This document shows positions 51,341 to 58,816 of a stretch of DNA of 64,000 bases, in pieces. The stretch spans positions 1-64,000 of the forward strand of contig NZ_FQWW01000010.1 of NCBI RefSeq assembly GCF_900129795.1. The letters are read 5' to 3'. The notes under the pieces are model-generated. The model worked only from the letters and a program-made list of their open reading frames with translations. It searched no databases and was not told the DNA's origin. The stretch's first letter is position 1, and every line of letters begins with the position of its first letter. The position numbers were made by a program, and so were the translations under genes. Origin of the DNA: Flavobacterium sp. CF108. Lineage in GTDB: Bacteria; Bacteroidota; Bacteroidia; Flavobacteriales; Flavobacteriaceae.

Positions 51341-51670
51341 TTATAATTTTATTTTTAATAAAATTAATTCATTTTTGGTTACCGTTGGAGATAAGTTTTG
51401 TTTGAGTTTTTCAACCACAAAATGGGCTGTTTTTAAGGCGTCTTTTTCTGTCGAAAAACTTTTGTTATCATTTATTACAGGAATGATCGATTGTTTGATT
51501 ATGATTTTGTCTTTATAAGAAATCGAATATCCCCAGCCTGAATTTGTTTTAAATGATTCGGTTTTAAAAGCCTCCTTTTTTGTACAGGAAACGATTTGTA
51601 AAACCAGTACCAAAAGCAATAAATTCTTCTGGATTTTACCCCAGAAGAATTGTTTAGTATTAATTGTCAT
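51341..51670 (-). CDS. DUF4907 family lipoprotein
   Basis: This ~109-residue lipoprotein (ATG at 51670) has a lipobox (LLLLVLVLQIVSCTKKE) and a small domain with GWGYSISYKDKIIIKQSIIP and FSTEKDALKTAHFVVEKLKQ, matching DUF4907 as I remember it. The ATG overlaps the last 11 nt of the kelch gene, so translation is coupled. DUF4907 genes accompany kelch lipoproteins and LytTR systems in Flavobacterium, but no function is known. A longer start (51715) is possible but lies inside the kelch gene. Confidence 0.82.
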   Translation of the reverse strand: MTINTKQFFWGKIQKNLLLLVLVLQIVSCTKKEAFKTESFKTNSGWGYSISYKDKIIIKQSIIPVINDNKSFSTEKDALKTAHFVVEKLKQNLSPTVTKNELILLKIKL

Positions 51671-52667
51671 CGTCGCTTTGTTCATCTTGTGGTCTAAATT
51701 CCCATGCATCGTCAAAGTAAGTAGAACCGACTCTTCCTAACATATAAAAACCGCGATTGTTAATTGTAAAACCAACAGCATCAGTTCTTGTTGCGCCTTC
51801 CATAGCTGTTCTTTCTTCCCAAAGATCTGTTGAAGGATTGTATTCCCAAACTGTTTTGATGTTTTCACCACCAACAACATATCCTAATCCGTTCATTGAG
51901 AAACTAGAAGCATTAGATCTTGTAATGGCATATTCATCATTCCAAGTGTAATCATCATCAGTATCTTTATCGATATCTCTTTTTCTTGTCCACACATCGG
52001 TTGCAGGATCAAATTCCCAAAAATCTTCCTGATAAACCCCATTGTTAACTCCAGTTACCAAATAAGCTTTATCTGAAATTACAAATACAGTTGCATTACG
52101 CCTTTTATTACCGCTAAATCCGTTTACAAGCGTCCATGTATTTGCCTGGTCATCATACTGATAAAAATCTTTTAAATAATTTCCATCATAACCAGTTCCA
52201 AAATAAGCTTTTCCGCCAGCCTGAAAACCAACGGCACCATAACGGCCGGTTCCTGCAAAATCAGCTTTTTGAGTCCAGGTGTTTCCAGATGGATCATATT
52301 GATAGAAATCTTTCAGTTTATTAGTTCCATCATAACCAAGCCCAACATAACCTTTATCATTTAATGTAAAGCTAGATGCAGAACTTCTTGCAACACCTGT
52401 GAAATTAGCTTTTTGTTCCCAGTAATCTCCAGTTGAGTTGTAAGCCCATAAATCTTTTAAATATTCATCTCCGGTATAACCCGTTGCTACATAAGCAAAA
52501 TCTCCAATTACAAAACTTGTTGCACTAGATCTTGCAGGACCGTCAAACGCTGATTTTTTAATCCAGTTACCTACTAAATCATCATCATCGTCATCATTGC
52601 TGCAGCTTATAAAAAAGAGGCTCGAAAGCAGGGTTGCGAATAATATTCCTTTTTTTAGATTATTCAT
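51660..52667 (-). CDS. Kelch-repeat lipoprotein
   Basis: This 335-residue lipoprotein has a lipobox (LLSSLFFISCSNDDD) with an Asp-rich stretch and six Kelch/galactose-oxidase-like repeats. Each has a pattern of GDFAYVATGYTGDEYLKDLW and ...YNSTGDYWEQKANFTGVARSS (starts near residues 45, 93, 142, 190, 249 and 300). Kelch propellers bind proteins or sugars and are often found in NanM-like sialic acid mutarotases, but a catalytic motif is not evident. It lies between a DUF6268 barrel gene (16 nt) and DUF4907, in an operon with the LytTR system. It could be the sensor of an extracellular or periplasmic ligand. Confidence 0.9.
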   Translation of the reverse strand: MNNLKKGILFATLLSSLFFISCSNDDDDDDLVGNWIKKSAFDGPARSSATSFVIGDFAYVATGYTGDEYLKDLWAYNSTGDYWEQKANFTGVARSSASSFTLNDKGYVGLGYDGTNKLKDFYQYDPSGNTWTQKADFAGTGRYGAVGFQAGGKAYFGTGYDGNYLKDFYQYDDQANTWTLVNGFSGNKRRNATVFVISDKAYLVTGVNNGVYQEDFWEFDPATDVWTRKRDIDKDTDDDYTWNDEYAITRSNASSFSMNGLGYVVGGENIKTVWEYNPSTDLWEERTAMEGATRTDAVGFTINNRGFYMLGRVGSTYFDDAWEFRPQDEQSDDDN

Positions 52668-52683
52668 AGTGTTTAAAATTTAT

Positions 52684-53526
52684 TTATTGTTTGTATTTGA
52701 TCCCAATTCCTAAAATATAACCGTTGCTTATGTTGAAATCATAAACGGTATGATTTTCACCATCGGTTAATTTGTATTTTTTGTCAAAATCATATCCGGC
52801 TTTAAAATTTAAAAACCAGTTTTTGTCAACATTTCTTTCATATTCAAATGAGGTTGTCATTTGTGATAAAGTAGCTTTTGCAGCATTTTTATCAATTTCA
52901 TTCTGAATATTTAAATTGTAAAAACTTCCGTTAAAGCTGTTACTTAAACTAAACTTGTTGCGTATGTTATTCGAATACGAAATCCTTGAATCAGGAAAAC
53001 CAATAAGCACATTAGCGTTGTCATTCACTTTATAATTTAAAGAGGCTGACGGCAGAAATTTTGGGTTTCCAAAAATACTTGTTCTGGCTGCTCCAATACT
53101 TAAAGTTGTTTTTGAATTTAATTGCTGTTTTATTTCAAAACCTCCTAAAAGTGTAAAATCAGAAAAACTTAAATTTTCCTGAAAACTGAACATTGGCGTA
53201 AACGTAAAATTCAGTTTTGTCGAATTTGATATTTTCTGCGAAAATTCAAATTTGCCCTTAATCAGCTGCAGCTTGTCTAAATCTTCAAAAGATTCATAAC
53301 GACCTAAATCATAGTTTATATTCAAATTCGAATATTCCAGTGTATTTGTAATCAGGCTTTTTGAACTTATTTTTTTGCTGAGCGAGATTCCAATACTTGT
53401 TTCAGTAAAATCAATTTTGTCAGTAGGCTCTGTTTTTAAATTCAGGTGTACTGAAAAATTTTCCTGCGCTTTCATATTTAGAAATGACACTAAAAAAACC
53501 GAACAAATTATAAACCTTATTTTCAT
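52684..53526 (-). CDS. DUF6268-like outer-membrane beta-barrel protein
   Basis: This 280-residue protein has a signal peptide (FLVSFLNMKAQENF) and alternating beta strands with a C-terminal ending in GIGIKYKQ. The pattern is close to the DUF6268 barrel family: PKFLPSASLNYKVNDNANVL and IGFPDSRISYSNNIRNKFSL. It is the first gene of the minus-strand operon that continues with the kelch and DUF4907 lipoproteins, the kinase and the LytTR regulator. Role unknown; it may be the outer-membrane element of the sensing or transport system. Confidence 0.8.
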   Translation of the reverse strand: MKIRFIICSVFLVSFLNMKAQENFSVHLNLKTEPTDKIDFTETSIGISLSKKISSKSLITNTLEYSNLNINYDLGRYESFEDLDKLQLIKGKFEFSQKISNSTKLNFTFTPMFSFQENLSFSDFTLLGGFEIKQQLNSKTTLSIGAARTSIFGNPKFLPSASLNYKVNDNANVLIGFPDSRISYSNNIRNKFSLSNSFNGSFYNLNIQNEIDKNAAKATLSQMTTSFEYERNVDKNWFLNFKAGYDFDKKYKLTDGENHTVYDFNISNGYILGIGIKYKQ

Positions 53527-53542
53527 TACTTATTTATTGGTT

Positions 53543-53550
53543 CAAAAGTA
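53543..53550 (-). promoter_or_regulatory. -7 promoter element of the barrel-kelch-LytTR operon
   Basis: TACTTTTG on the minus strand matches TAnnTTTG, 16 nt before the ATG at 53526. Confidence 0.5.
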
Positions 53551-53733
53551 GGTTGGAGAAGGTTTTAAAAAAAAGAAGATATATGTATGGCTCTTTTTGA
53601 TAGACAAAACAGCCTTTTTTAAGGTCGAATGAAATATTTATTTGCGATATTCCATTGTAGATGTTTTTTCGCCGTTGATAGTCTAAAAACACGAGACTGT
53701 ATATGTTATAGTGTGGTGCAGAAGACTGCATTT

Positions 53734-53741
53734 TATATTTG
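53734..53741 (+). promoter_or_regulatory. -7 promoter element of the DUF4270 gene
   Basis: TATATTTG matches TAnnTTTG and ends 15 nt before the ATG at 53757. It overlaps an alternative TTG start at 53739, which is thereby unlikely. Confidence 0.55.
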
Positions 53742-53756
53742 CTCAAAAAATTGATT

Positions 53757-55085
53757 ATGAGCAAGTTTTTATTAATGTTAGTTTTTGCTTTTACTATATT
53801 TTCATGCGGTACAGATACTGATGCAGGAGAATTTGTTGTTGGTTCTGATTATTTGGCTATAAATAATAAAGTTGTTTTAATCGACACGCTGACAGTCGAA
53901 ATGTCAACCATAAATTTTGATTCACTTATTACTTCGGGACAAAACCGTATTTTAATAGGTAATTATGATGATCCTGTTTTTGGAAAAGTAAAATCAAACA
54001 GTTATTTCCAGCTTTCTGCAAGTTCTTATGCTTTGAATAATTCAGGTTCAGATACCGAGGCTGTAAATTTCGTTTTTGATTCTATCTCAATGATTTTAAA
54101 ATATGATAATTACCATTACGGAGATACTACGCAGGTTCAAAAATTTGACATTCATCGATTGACCCAAAAAGTAAAACCAAATACTGATGATGATAGTTTT
54201 TATAATAACTCAACTTTAAGTTACAGTGACGAAAGCCTGGGTACTATTTCGTATAAACCCCGCCCAATAGAAAAAGATTCTATTAATATTAGAATGAGTG
54301 ATGCTTTTGGAGATGCCCTTTTTCAAAAAATAAAAAAGAGAGAAATTACAGGGTTGGATAATCTGACGGAATATTTAAAAGGATTAGTGCTTGTTCCTTC
54401 AAGTTCAAATTCGTCGAGTGTAATAGGTTTTCATACCACTACCAGTAAAGTTCGAATGTATTATTCAAAATATCAGGGTGATGCAGATGTCGATTCTTTT
54501 TTTATCGATTTCCTGATGTCAAATACATCGACACAATTTAACTCTATATCGCTCGATAAAACAGGAACTATAATTCAAAATCTCCCCATTTCGACCAGTA
54601 AACTTTCAAGTTCCTTAACAAACAAACAAGGATTTATTCAGTCCGGAACCGGAGTTGCCTGCCGGATTGATTTTCCAAACATAAAACAGCTTAAAAATAT
54701 TTCATCGAACGGAGCCATTGTTGACGCTCAAATGTTTATAAAACCTGTAAACAATTCGTATTCTGATAAATATCCTCTGGCAGATTCTTTAAAAGTATAT
54801 GTAGGCGATAATTTAAACAGAATTAGCGGCAGTTTACTTAATGCTGCAGGAACGGCAGTTTATGGAACTTTGAGCCAGAAAAGCGATGAGTTTAATGAAA
54901 ATATAGGTTATACCATTCCGCTTGGCAGTTTTTTGCAAAAAGAAATGCTGAAAGCATCAGATTCAAGGTCATCCCTGATATTAACATTGCCCGGAATTTC
55001 TAAATCAGTTAACAGACTTGTTTTAGGAGATCAAAAACACCCCGAAAATAAAATTCTAATAAAAATTTATTACCTCTCCTATTAA
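53757..55085 (+). CDS. DUF4270 family lipoprotein
   Basis: This 442-residue lipoprotein has a lipobox (LMLVFAFTIFSCGTDTD) and the DUF4270 pattern: VGSDYLAINNKVVLIDTLTV, ILIGNYDDPVFGKVKSNSYF, RLTQKVKPNTDD. The longest reading frame begins six codons earlier, inside a promoter element. DUF4270 proteins are outer-membrane lipoproteins of Bacteroidetes; their role is not established. The next gene starts directly after its stop codon, and a FadL/PorV-like barrel follows, so the two may form an envelope complex. Confidence 0.88.
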   Translation: MSKFLLMLVFAFTIFSCGTDTDAGEFVVGSDYLAINNKVVLIDTLTVEMSTINFDSLITSGQNRILIGNYDDPVFGKVKSNSYFQLSASSYALNNSGSDTEAVNFVFDSISMILKYDNYHYGDTTQVQKFDIHRLTQKVKPNTDDDSFYNNSTLSYSDESLGTISYKPRPIEKDSINIRMSDAFGDALFQKIKKREITGLDNLTEYLKGLVLVPSSSNSSSVIGFHTTTSKVRMYYSKYQGDADVDSFFIDFLMSNTSTQFNSISLDKTGTIIQNLPISTSKLSSSLTNKQGFIQSGTGVACRIDFPNIKQLKNISSNGAIVDAQMFIKPVNNSYSDKYPLADSLKVYVGDNLNRISGSLLNAAGTAVYGTLSQKSDEFNENIGYTIPLGSFLQKEMLKASDSRSSLILTLPGISKSVNRLVLGDQKHPENKILIKIYYLSY

Positions 55086-56324
55086 ATGAAAAAGAAAATA
55101 ATTTTTGTAAGCTGCTTCATTTTAATGGCGCTGACTTCATTTTCTCAAAGTATTTCGAGTTCGCCCTATTCATTGTATGGTTTAGGAAGTGTGTATGATG
55201 CCGATTTTGGTGCGATTTCATCCATTGGATCTTCTGGAATTGCTTTGCCGTCAGAAGGTTTTATCAATAATCTAAATCCGGCGTCTTTAGGTTTTATGCC
55301 TTTAAATCATTTTATGCTTGATGTTGGTGGAAAAGCCATTGGAACAACTTACCAAAGTAAATCCAAAACAGAGAAACGAAATAATTTTCAGTTTTCGCAT
55401 TTAGCTTTTGCTTTTCCGGTAACGAAAAATTCAGGGTTTAGTATCGCACTCAAGCCTTATTCGAGTTCTACTTATAAAATTTCAAATCTTTTACTGCCTA
55501 TTGCCGATAGCCAGGAATCGTATAATTTATCTGCCGCAGGTTCAGGAGGATTAAATGACTTCGATTTCTCGTATGGATATCGTTTTGGTAAAAAGCTGAC
55601 GGTTGGAGCTACTGCCGCTTTGTTATTTGGAAATATTACAGACGACCGCACCTTTACTATTTTGAATTCAATTACTAATGTTCATAAAAAAACAGATTAT
55701 AATGGATTTCGTGCTACTTTAGGAACGCAGTATAAAATCGATTCCACATTAACAATTGGAACAACTTTTAAACTTCCGGCACAAATTAAAGGCTCAAAAG
55801 TTCAATCTGTTCAAACGTCTACAGATGGAGTTACTAATGTTATTGAGTCTGAAGCAGCTTCGGATGTGGATGATTATTATATGCCTTTAGAAATAGGAAT
55901 AGGGATCAGCAAACGATTTAAGAATGTTTTGAACATGACTTTAGATTACGAAAAAAGTTTGTGGAATGATACCAGACAGTCTGATCTTTATGGTGATTTT
56001 GTAAACCAGGACAGGTTTGCCCTCGGATTTTCTTATTTTAATGCCAATAGAAATATTCGCAAATATTGGGATAGAATAACATATTCTGCGGGAGCAAATT
56101 TTGATACCGGTTATCTTGAAGTCGACGGGAAAAGAGTTAACAATGCCTCAATTTCAGTCGGAATTAATCTGCCAATCGAAAACACCTCTTCGGCCTTAAA
56201 TATTTCCTATTCCTATGGACAAAGAGGCAGGATATCAGAGAATCTTATTAAAGAGAATTACCATAAGATATCTCTTAATTTATCTTTAGACGGAATTTGG
56301 TTTGTGAAACGAAAGTTTGATTAA
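55086..56324 (+). CDS. Outer-membrane beta-barrel protein (OmpP1/FadL or PorV-like)
   Basis: This 412-residue protein has a signal peptide (LTSFSQSISSSPYSL). The N-terminal segment SSPYSLYGLGSVYDADFGAI, then GFINNLNPASLGFM, follows the NPA-type signature of the FadL/PorV-like barrel class, with many alternating strands and the last one KISLNLSLDGIWFVKRKFD. It starts immediately after the DUF4270 stop codon, so the genes are coupled. Role unknown; transport of hydrophobic compounds or a surface scaffold are possibilities. It ends one base before the convergent murI stop codon. Confidence 0.85.
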   Translation: MKKKIIFVSCFILMALTSFSQSISSSPYSLYGLGSVYDADFGAISSIGSSGIALPSEGFINNLNPASLGFMPLNHFMLDVGGKAIGTTYQSKSKTEKRNNFQFSHLAFAFPVTKNSGFSIALKPYSSSTYKISNLLLPIADSQESYNLSAAGSGGLNDFDFSYGYRFGKKLTVGATAALLFGNITDDRTFTILNSITNVHKKTDYNGFRATLGTQYKIDSTLTIGTTFKLPAQIKGSKVQSVQTSTDGVTNVIESEAASDVDDYYMPLEIGIGISKRFKNVLNMTLDYEKSLWNDTRQSDLYGDFVNQDRFALGFSYFNANRNIRKYWDRITYSAGANFDTGYLEVDGKRVNNASISVGINLPIENTSSALNISYSYGQRGRISENLIKENYHKISLNLSLDGIWFVKRKFD

Positions 56325-57101
56325 TTAAAAGTCTTTTTCAATTACCGGATATTTATCTTCTAAAATTGATTTTAAAACCGCTGGATTTGAATTGACATAA
56401 AATATAGGTTCGCTTTTTGGAGTGTCAGTAAAACCGACTTTTTCACGCAAAATATTTTGTGTTTGTCTTGCTACTGCCTCTCCAGAATCTATGATTTGAA
56501 TGTGGTCAGGTAGTATCTTTTTAATCTGCGGAATTAAATAAGGATAATGACTGCAGCCTAAAACAAGATAATCAATATTGGCATCGATCATAGGCTGTAA
56601 ATATTCTTTTAATAATTGGGTCATTTCCGGAGAATGTAAATTGCCGTCTTCAATTAATTTAACCAGGTTGTAACCAACCTGTTCAATAATTGTAGTATGC
56701 TGAAACATCTCTGCCGTTTTATTAAACAGTTCGCTGTTTAAGGTTCCTTTTGTGGCCAGGATTCCAATAACCTGTGTCTTAGAATTATTGGCAGCAGGTT
56801 TTATTGCAGGTTCAATCCCTATAAAGGGTACATCATAATCATTACGAAGTTCCCAAATTGCATTTGTTGTTGCAGTATTACACGCAACGACAATTAATTT
56901 GCAATTATTTTCAAGTAAAAACTCTACATTTTTTTTACTTAAGGCAACAATCTCTTCTTTTGTTTTTTGACCGTAGGGAGCATTTTTGCTATCGGCTAAA
57001 TAAATTGTTTTTTCGTTTGGAAGTAAATCGTGAATTTCTTTCCAGATTGAAGTTCCTCCAATACCAGAGTCGAAAACGCCTATAGGATTATTGTTTGTCA
57101 T
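56325..57101 (-). CDS. murI: Glutamate racemase
   Basis: The 258-residue enzyme makes D-glutamate for peptidoglycan. The active-site cysteines are both present: Cys74 in VVACNTATTN and Cys183 in LGCSHYPYL; GVFDSGIGGTSIW provides Asp11. Length is normal. It is the downstream gene of the envelope block that includes bamA and uppS, but a terminator and 149 nt separate it from the skp genes. The next TAnnTTTG element lies only 5 nt before its ATG, so its transcript may be leaderless. It abuts the convergent barrel gene. Confidence 0.96.
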   Translation of the reverse strand: MTNNNPIGVFDSGIGGTSIWKEIHDLLPNEKTIYLADSKNAPYGQKTKEEIVALSKKNVEFLLENNCKLIVVACNTATTNAIWELRNDYDVPFIGIEPAIKPAANNSKTQVIGILATKGTLNSELFNKTAEMFQHTTIIEQVGYNLVKLIEDGNLHSPEMTQLLKEYLQPMIDANIDYLVLGCSHYPYLIPQIKKILPDHIQIIDSGEAVARQTQNILREKVGFTDTPKSEPIFYVNSNPAVLKSILEDKYPVIEKDF

Positions 57102-57105
57102 AATA

Positions 57106-57113
57106 CAAAATTA
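57106..57113 (-). promoter_or_regulatory. Candidate -7 element of murI
   Basis: TAATTTTG on the minus strand matches TAnnTTTG. It ends 4 nt before the ATG, which implies a leaderless mRNA if it is used. -33 is not clear. Confidence 0.4.
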
Positions 57114-57191
57114 GTATTTTTTGAAATAAAAATATATTCCAATTTAGTAGAAATCTGGAAATATTAATGGATTTTAATTTTAAATAAATGT

Positions 57192-57230
57192 AAAAAAAAA
57201 CTGCTTAAATTTTTAAAATTTAAGCAGTTT
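57192..57230 (-). terminator. Terminator of the porG-uppS-bamA-skp operon
   Basis: A 12-bp stem (57198-57209 / 57219-57230) with an AT-rich loop has a T-run on the minus strand. Confidence 0.85.
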
Positions 57231-57250
57231 AATTAAAAGGAATTCGTTTA

Positions 57251-57754
57251 TTAGAATCCTAAGTCTTTTTTCACATCAGCAGTAATGTTTGGACCATCAG
57301 CTAATAAAAGAGTAGAACCATCTAAAACGTATTGGAAACCTTTAGCTTTACCAACTTTTTGGATAGAAGCTCTTACTTTTTCCATTAAAGGTTTTACGAT
57401 ATCAGTTTCTTTTTGTTGAAGTTCTTTTTGAGCATTGTCTCTGTAATCAACAATTCTTTTTTGCATATCCTGAACTTCTTTAGAACGGTCACCGTTTACA
57501 GCTTCAGTTACAGTTGCAGCTTCAGCTTCATACTTTTTAATTTTAGTTTGGTATTCGTCAACCATTTTTTTGTATTCAGCATCATATGTCCCACTTAATT
57601 TTTGCAGTTGATTTTGAGCATCTAACATAGCAGGCATTTTCGACATAATCTCGCTAACATCAACATGGGCAACCTTCGCCTGTGCGTTCATTGTATTACT
57701 TGCTCCTAAAATAAGTATTGCAGCAATTAGTAAAGTTTTGATTTGTTTCATCAT
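57251..57754 (-). CDS. Skp/OmpH family periplasmic chaperone (short)
   Basis: This 167-residue protein has a signal peptide (ILILGASNTMNAQAKVAH) and the OmpH/Skp domain: a small beta body and two long helices (about 45-135, DAQNQLQKLSGTYDAEYKKM to ETDIVKPLMEKVRASIQKVG) that form a tentacle. VAHVDVSEIMSKMP and the end ADGPNITADVKKDLGF are family features. Skp trimers hold unfolded outer-membrane proteins for BamA. It lies in the same operon, downstream of the longer paralogue and bamA. Confidence 0.93.
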   Translation of the reverse strand: MMKQIKTLLIAAILILGASNTMNAQAKVAHVDVSEIMSKMPAMLDAQNQLQKLSGTYDAEYKKMVDEYQTKIKKYEAEAATVTEAVNGDRSKEVQDMQKRIVDYRDNAQKELQQKETDIVKPLMEKVRASIQKVGKAKGFQYVLDGSTLLLADGPNITADVKKDLGF

Positions 57755-57767
57755 TTTAAAAAATTAA

Positions 57768-58757
57768 TTAATTATTGGTCGTATTTGTTTTTTGTGTTTC
57801 GGCCTCTTTTGCTTTTTTAGCCGCTTCTCGTTCCTCGAGTATTTTTTTTCTTCTCTCTTCTAATTCTTTTTTACGCTGTTCGTAAAGCTTTTGTCTCTCT
57901 GCTGCTTTATCTACTGCAGGTTCAGTAGTTGTTGTAGCAGGTTTAGCCGTTTCAGTTGTTTTTGCTGCCTCGGTTGTTTTTGCTGGTTCAGAAACCGTGC
58001 CATTTTTTTTAGCTTCTCTCTCTGCCTGAATTGCTTTTCTTCTGTCGTCGTATTCTTTTTTCTTAGCTTCCTGCTCCAGTCTTCTGTCTTCAATCAGTTT
58101 TTCTCTCGCAGTTCTCTTTTCATCTAATGCTTTTTGACGATCTGCCATTGCCGGATTTTCATCAATTGCATTTTCCTTGCTCTCTTTAGCTTCCTGATCT
58201 TTCAATTGTTTTTTAGTCAATTGCTCTCTTTTCTCAGTTCTGTTTAAAACACGCAGTACCTGATCACTGATATCGAATCTTTTATTGCTGAAAAGCATTG
58301 TCAGATCTGATGACTTATCAAAAATGAAATCATAATTTTTAGCTTCGGCAATATCTTGAACGGCTGTAAAAACCTGATCCTGAATTGGCTTTGCTAAAGC
58401 TGATTTCTGTCTCATTAAATTTCCGTCAGCACCAAATTGCTTTTGTTGATACTCCAGCATTTCGTTTTCCTGAAATTTAATTTCTGTTTCTCTTTCATCA
58501 ATTAATTCTTTAGTCAATAAAGCTTTTTCTGCCTTAAGATTTTCTTTAAGAGTATTGATGTTTAATTTTTTGGCTTCTATTTCTTGTTTCCACTTTTGAG
58601 CTTTTAGCTCTAATTGTGCTTTTGCTTCTTTGTAATCAGAAACATTTTCCAAAATATATTCCATATCAATGTAACCGATTCTAGTCGTCTTACCTTGAGC
58701 CTGACTTGTATTTACCGCAATCAAAACTAAAAATATAAATAAAAACCGTTGTTTCAT
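57768..58757 (-). CDS. Skp/OmpH family periplasmic chaperone with long charged C-terminal tail
   Basis: This 329-residue protein has a signal peptide (LIAVNTSQAQGKTTRI), an OmpH/Skp domain (about 22-175: RIGYIDMEYILENVSDYKEA, AKNYDFIFDKSSDLTMLFSN) and an unusually long tail (about 176-329). The tail is rich in K, R and E with a T-rich break (KTTEAAKTTETAKPATTTTE) and probably forms a long coiled coil. The typical Skp is about 160-180 residues. It is between bamA (59 nt) and the short paralogue (13 nt), so the pair are likely partners in delivering barrels to BamA. Confidence 0.92.
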   Translation of the reverse strand: MKQRFLFIFLVLIAVNTSQAQGKTTRIGYIDMEYILENVSDYKEAKAQLELKAQKWKQEIEAKKLNINTLKENLKAEKALLTKELIDERETEIKFQENEMLEYQQKQFGADGNLMRQKSALAKPIQDQVFTAVQDIAEAKNYDFIFDKSSDLTMLFSNKRFDISDQVLRVLNRTEKREQLTKKQLKDQEAKESKENAIDENPAMADRQKALDEKRTAREKLIEDRRLEQEAKKKEYDDRRKAIQAEREAKKNGTVSEPAKTTEAAKTTETAKPATTTTEPAVDKAAERQKLYEQRKKELEERRKKILEEREAAKKAKEAETQKTNTTNN

Positions 58758-58816
58758 AACATTACTTTATTTTGAATTTTTAGCCAAAGGTATTAAAATT
58801 TGTACTAAAACCCGCA

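Noticed and set aside
53534..53764. 76-residue minus-strand ORF between the divergent operons
   Set aside because: It covers the promoters of both neighbouring genes and has no protein-like features.
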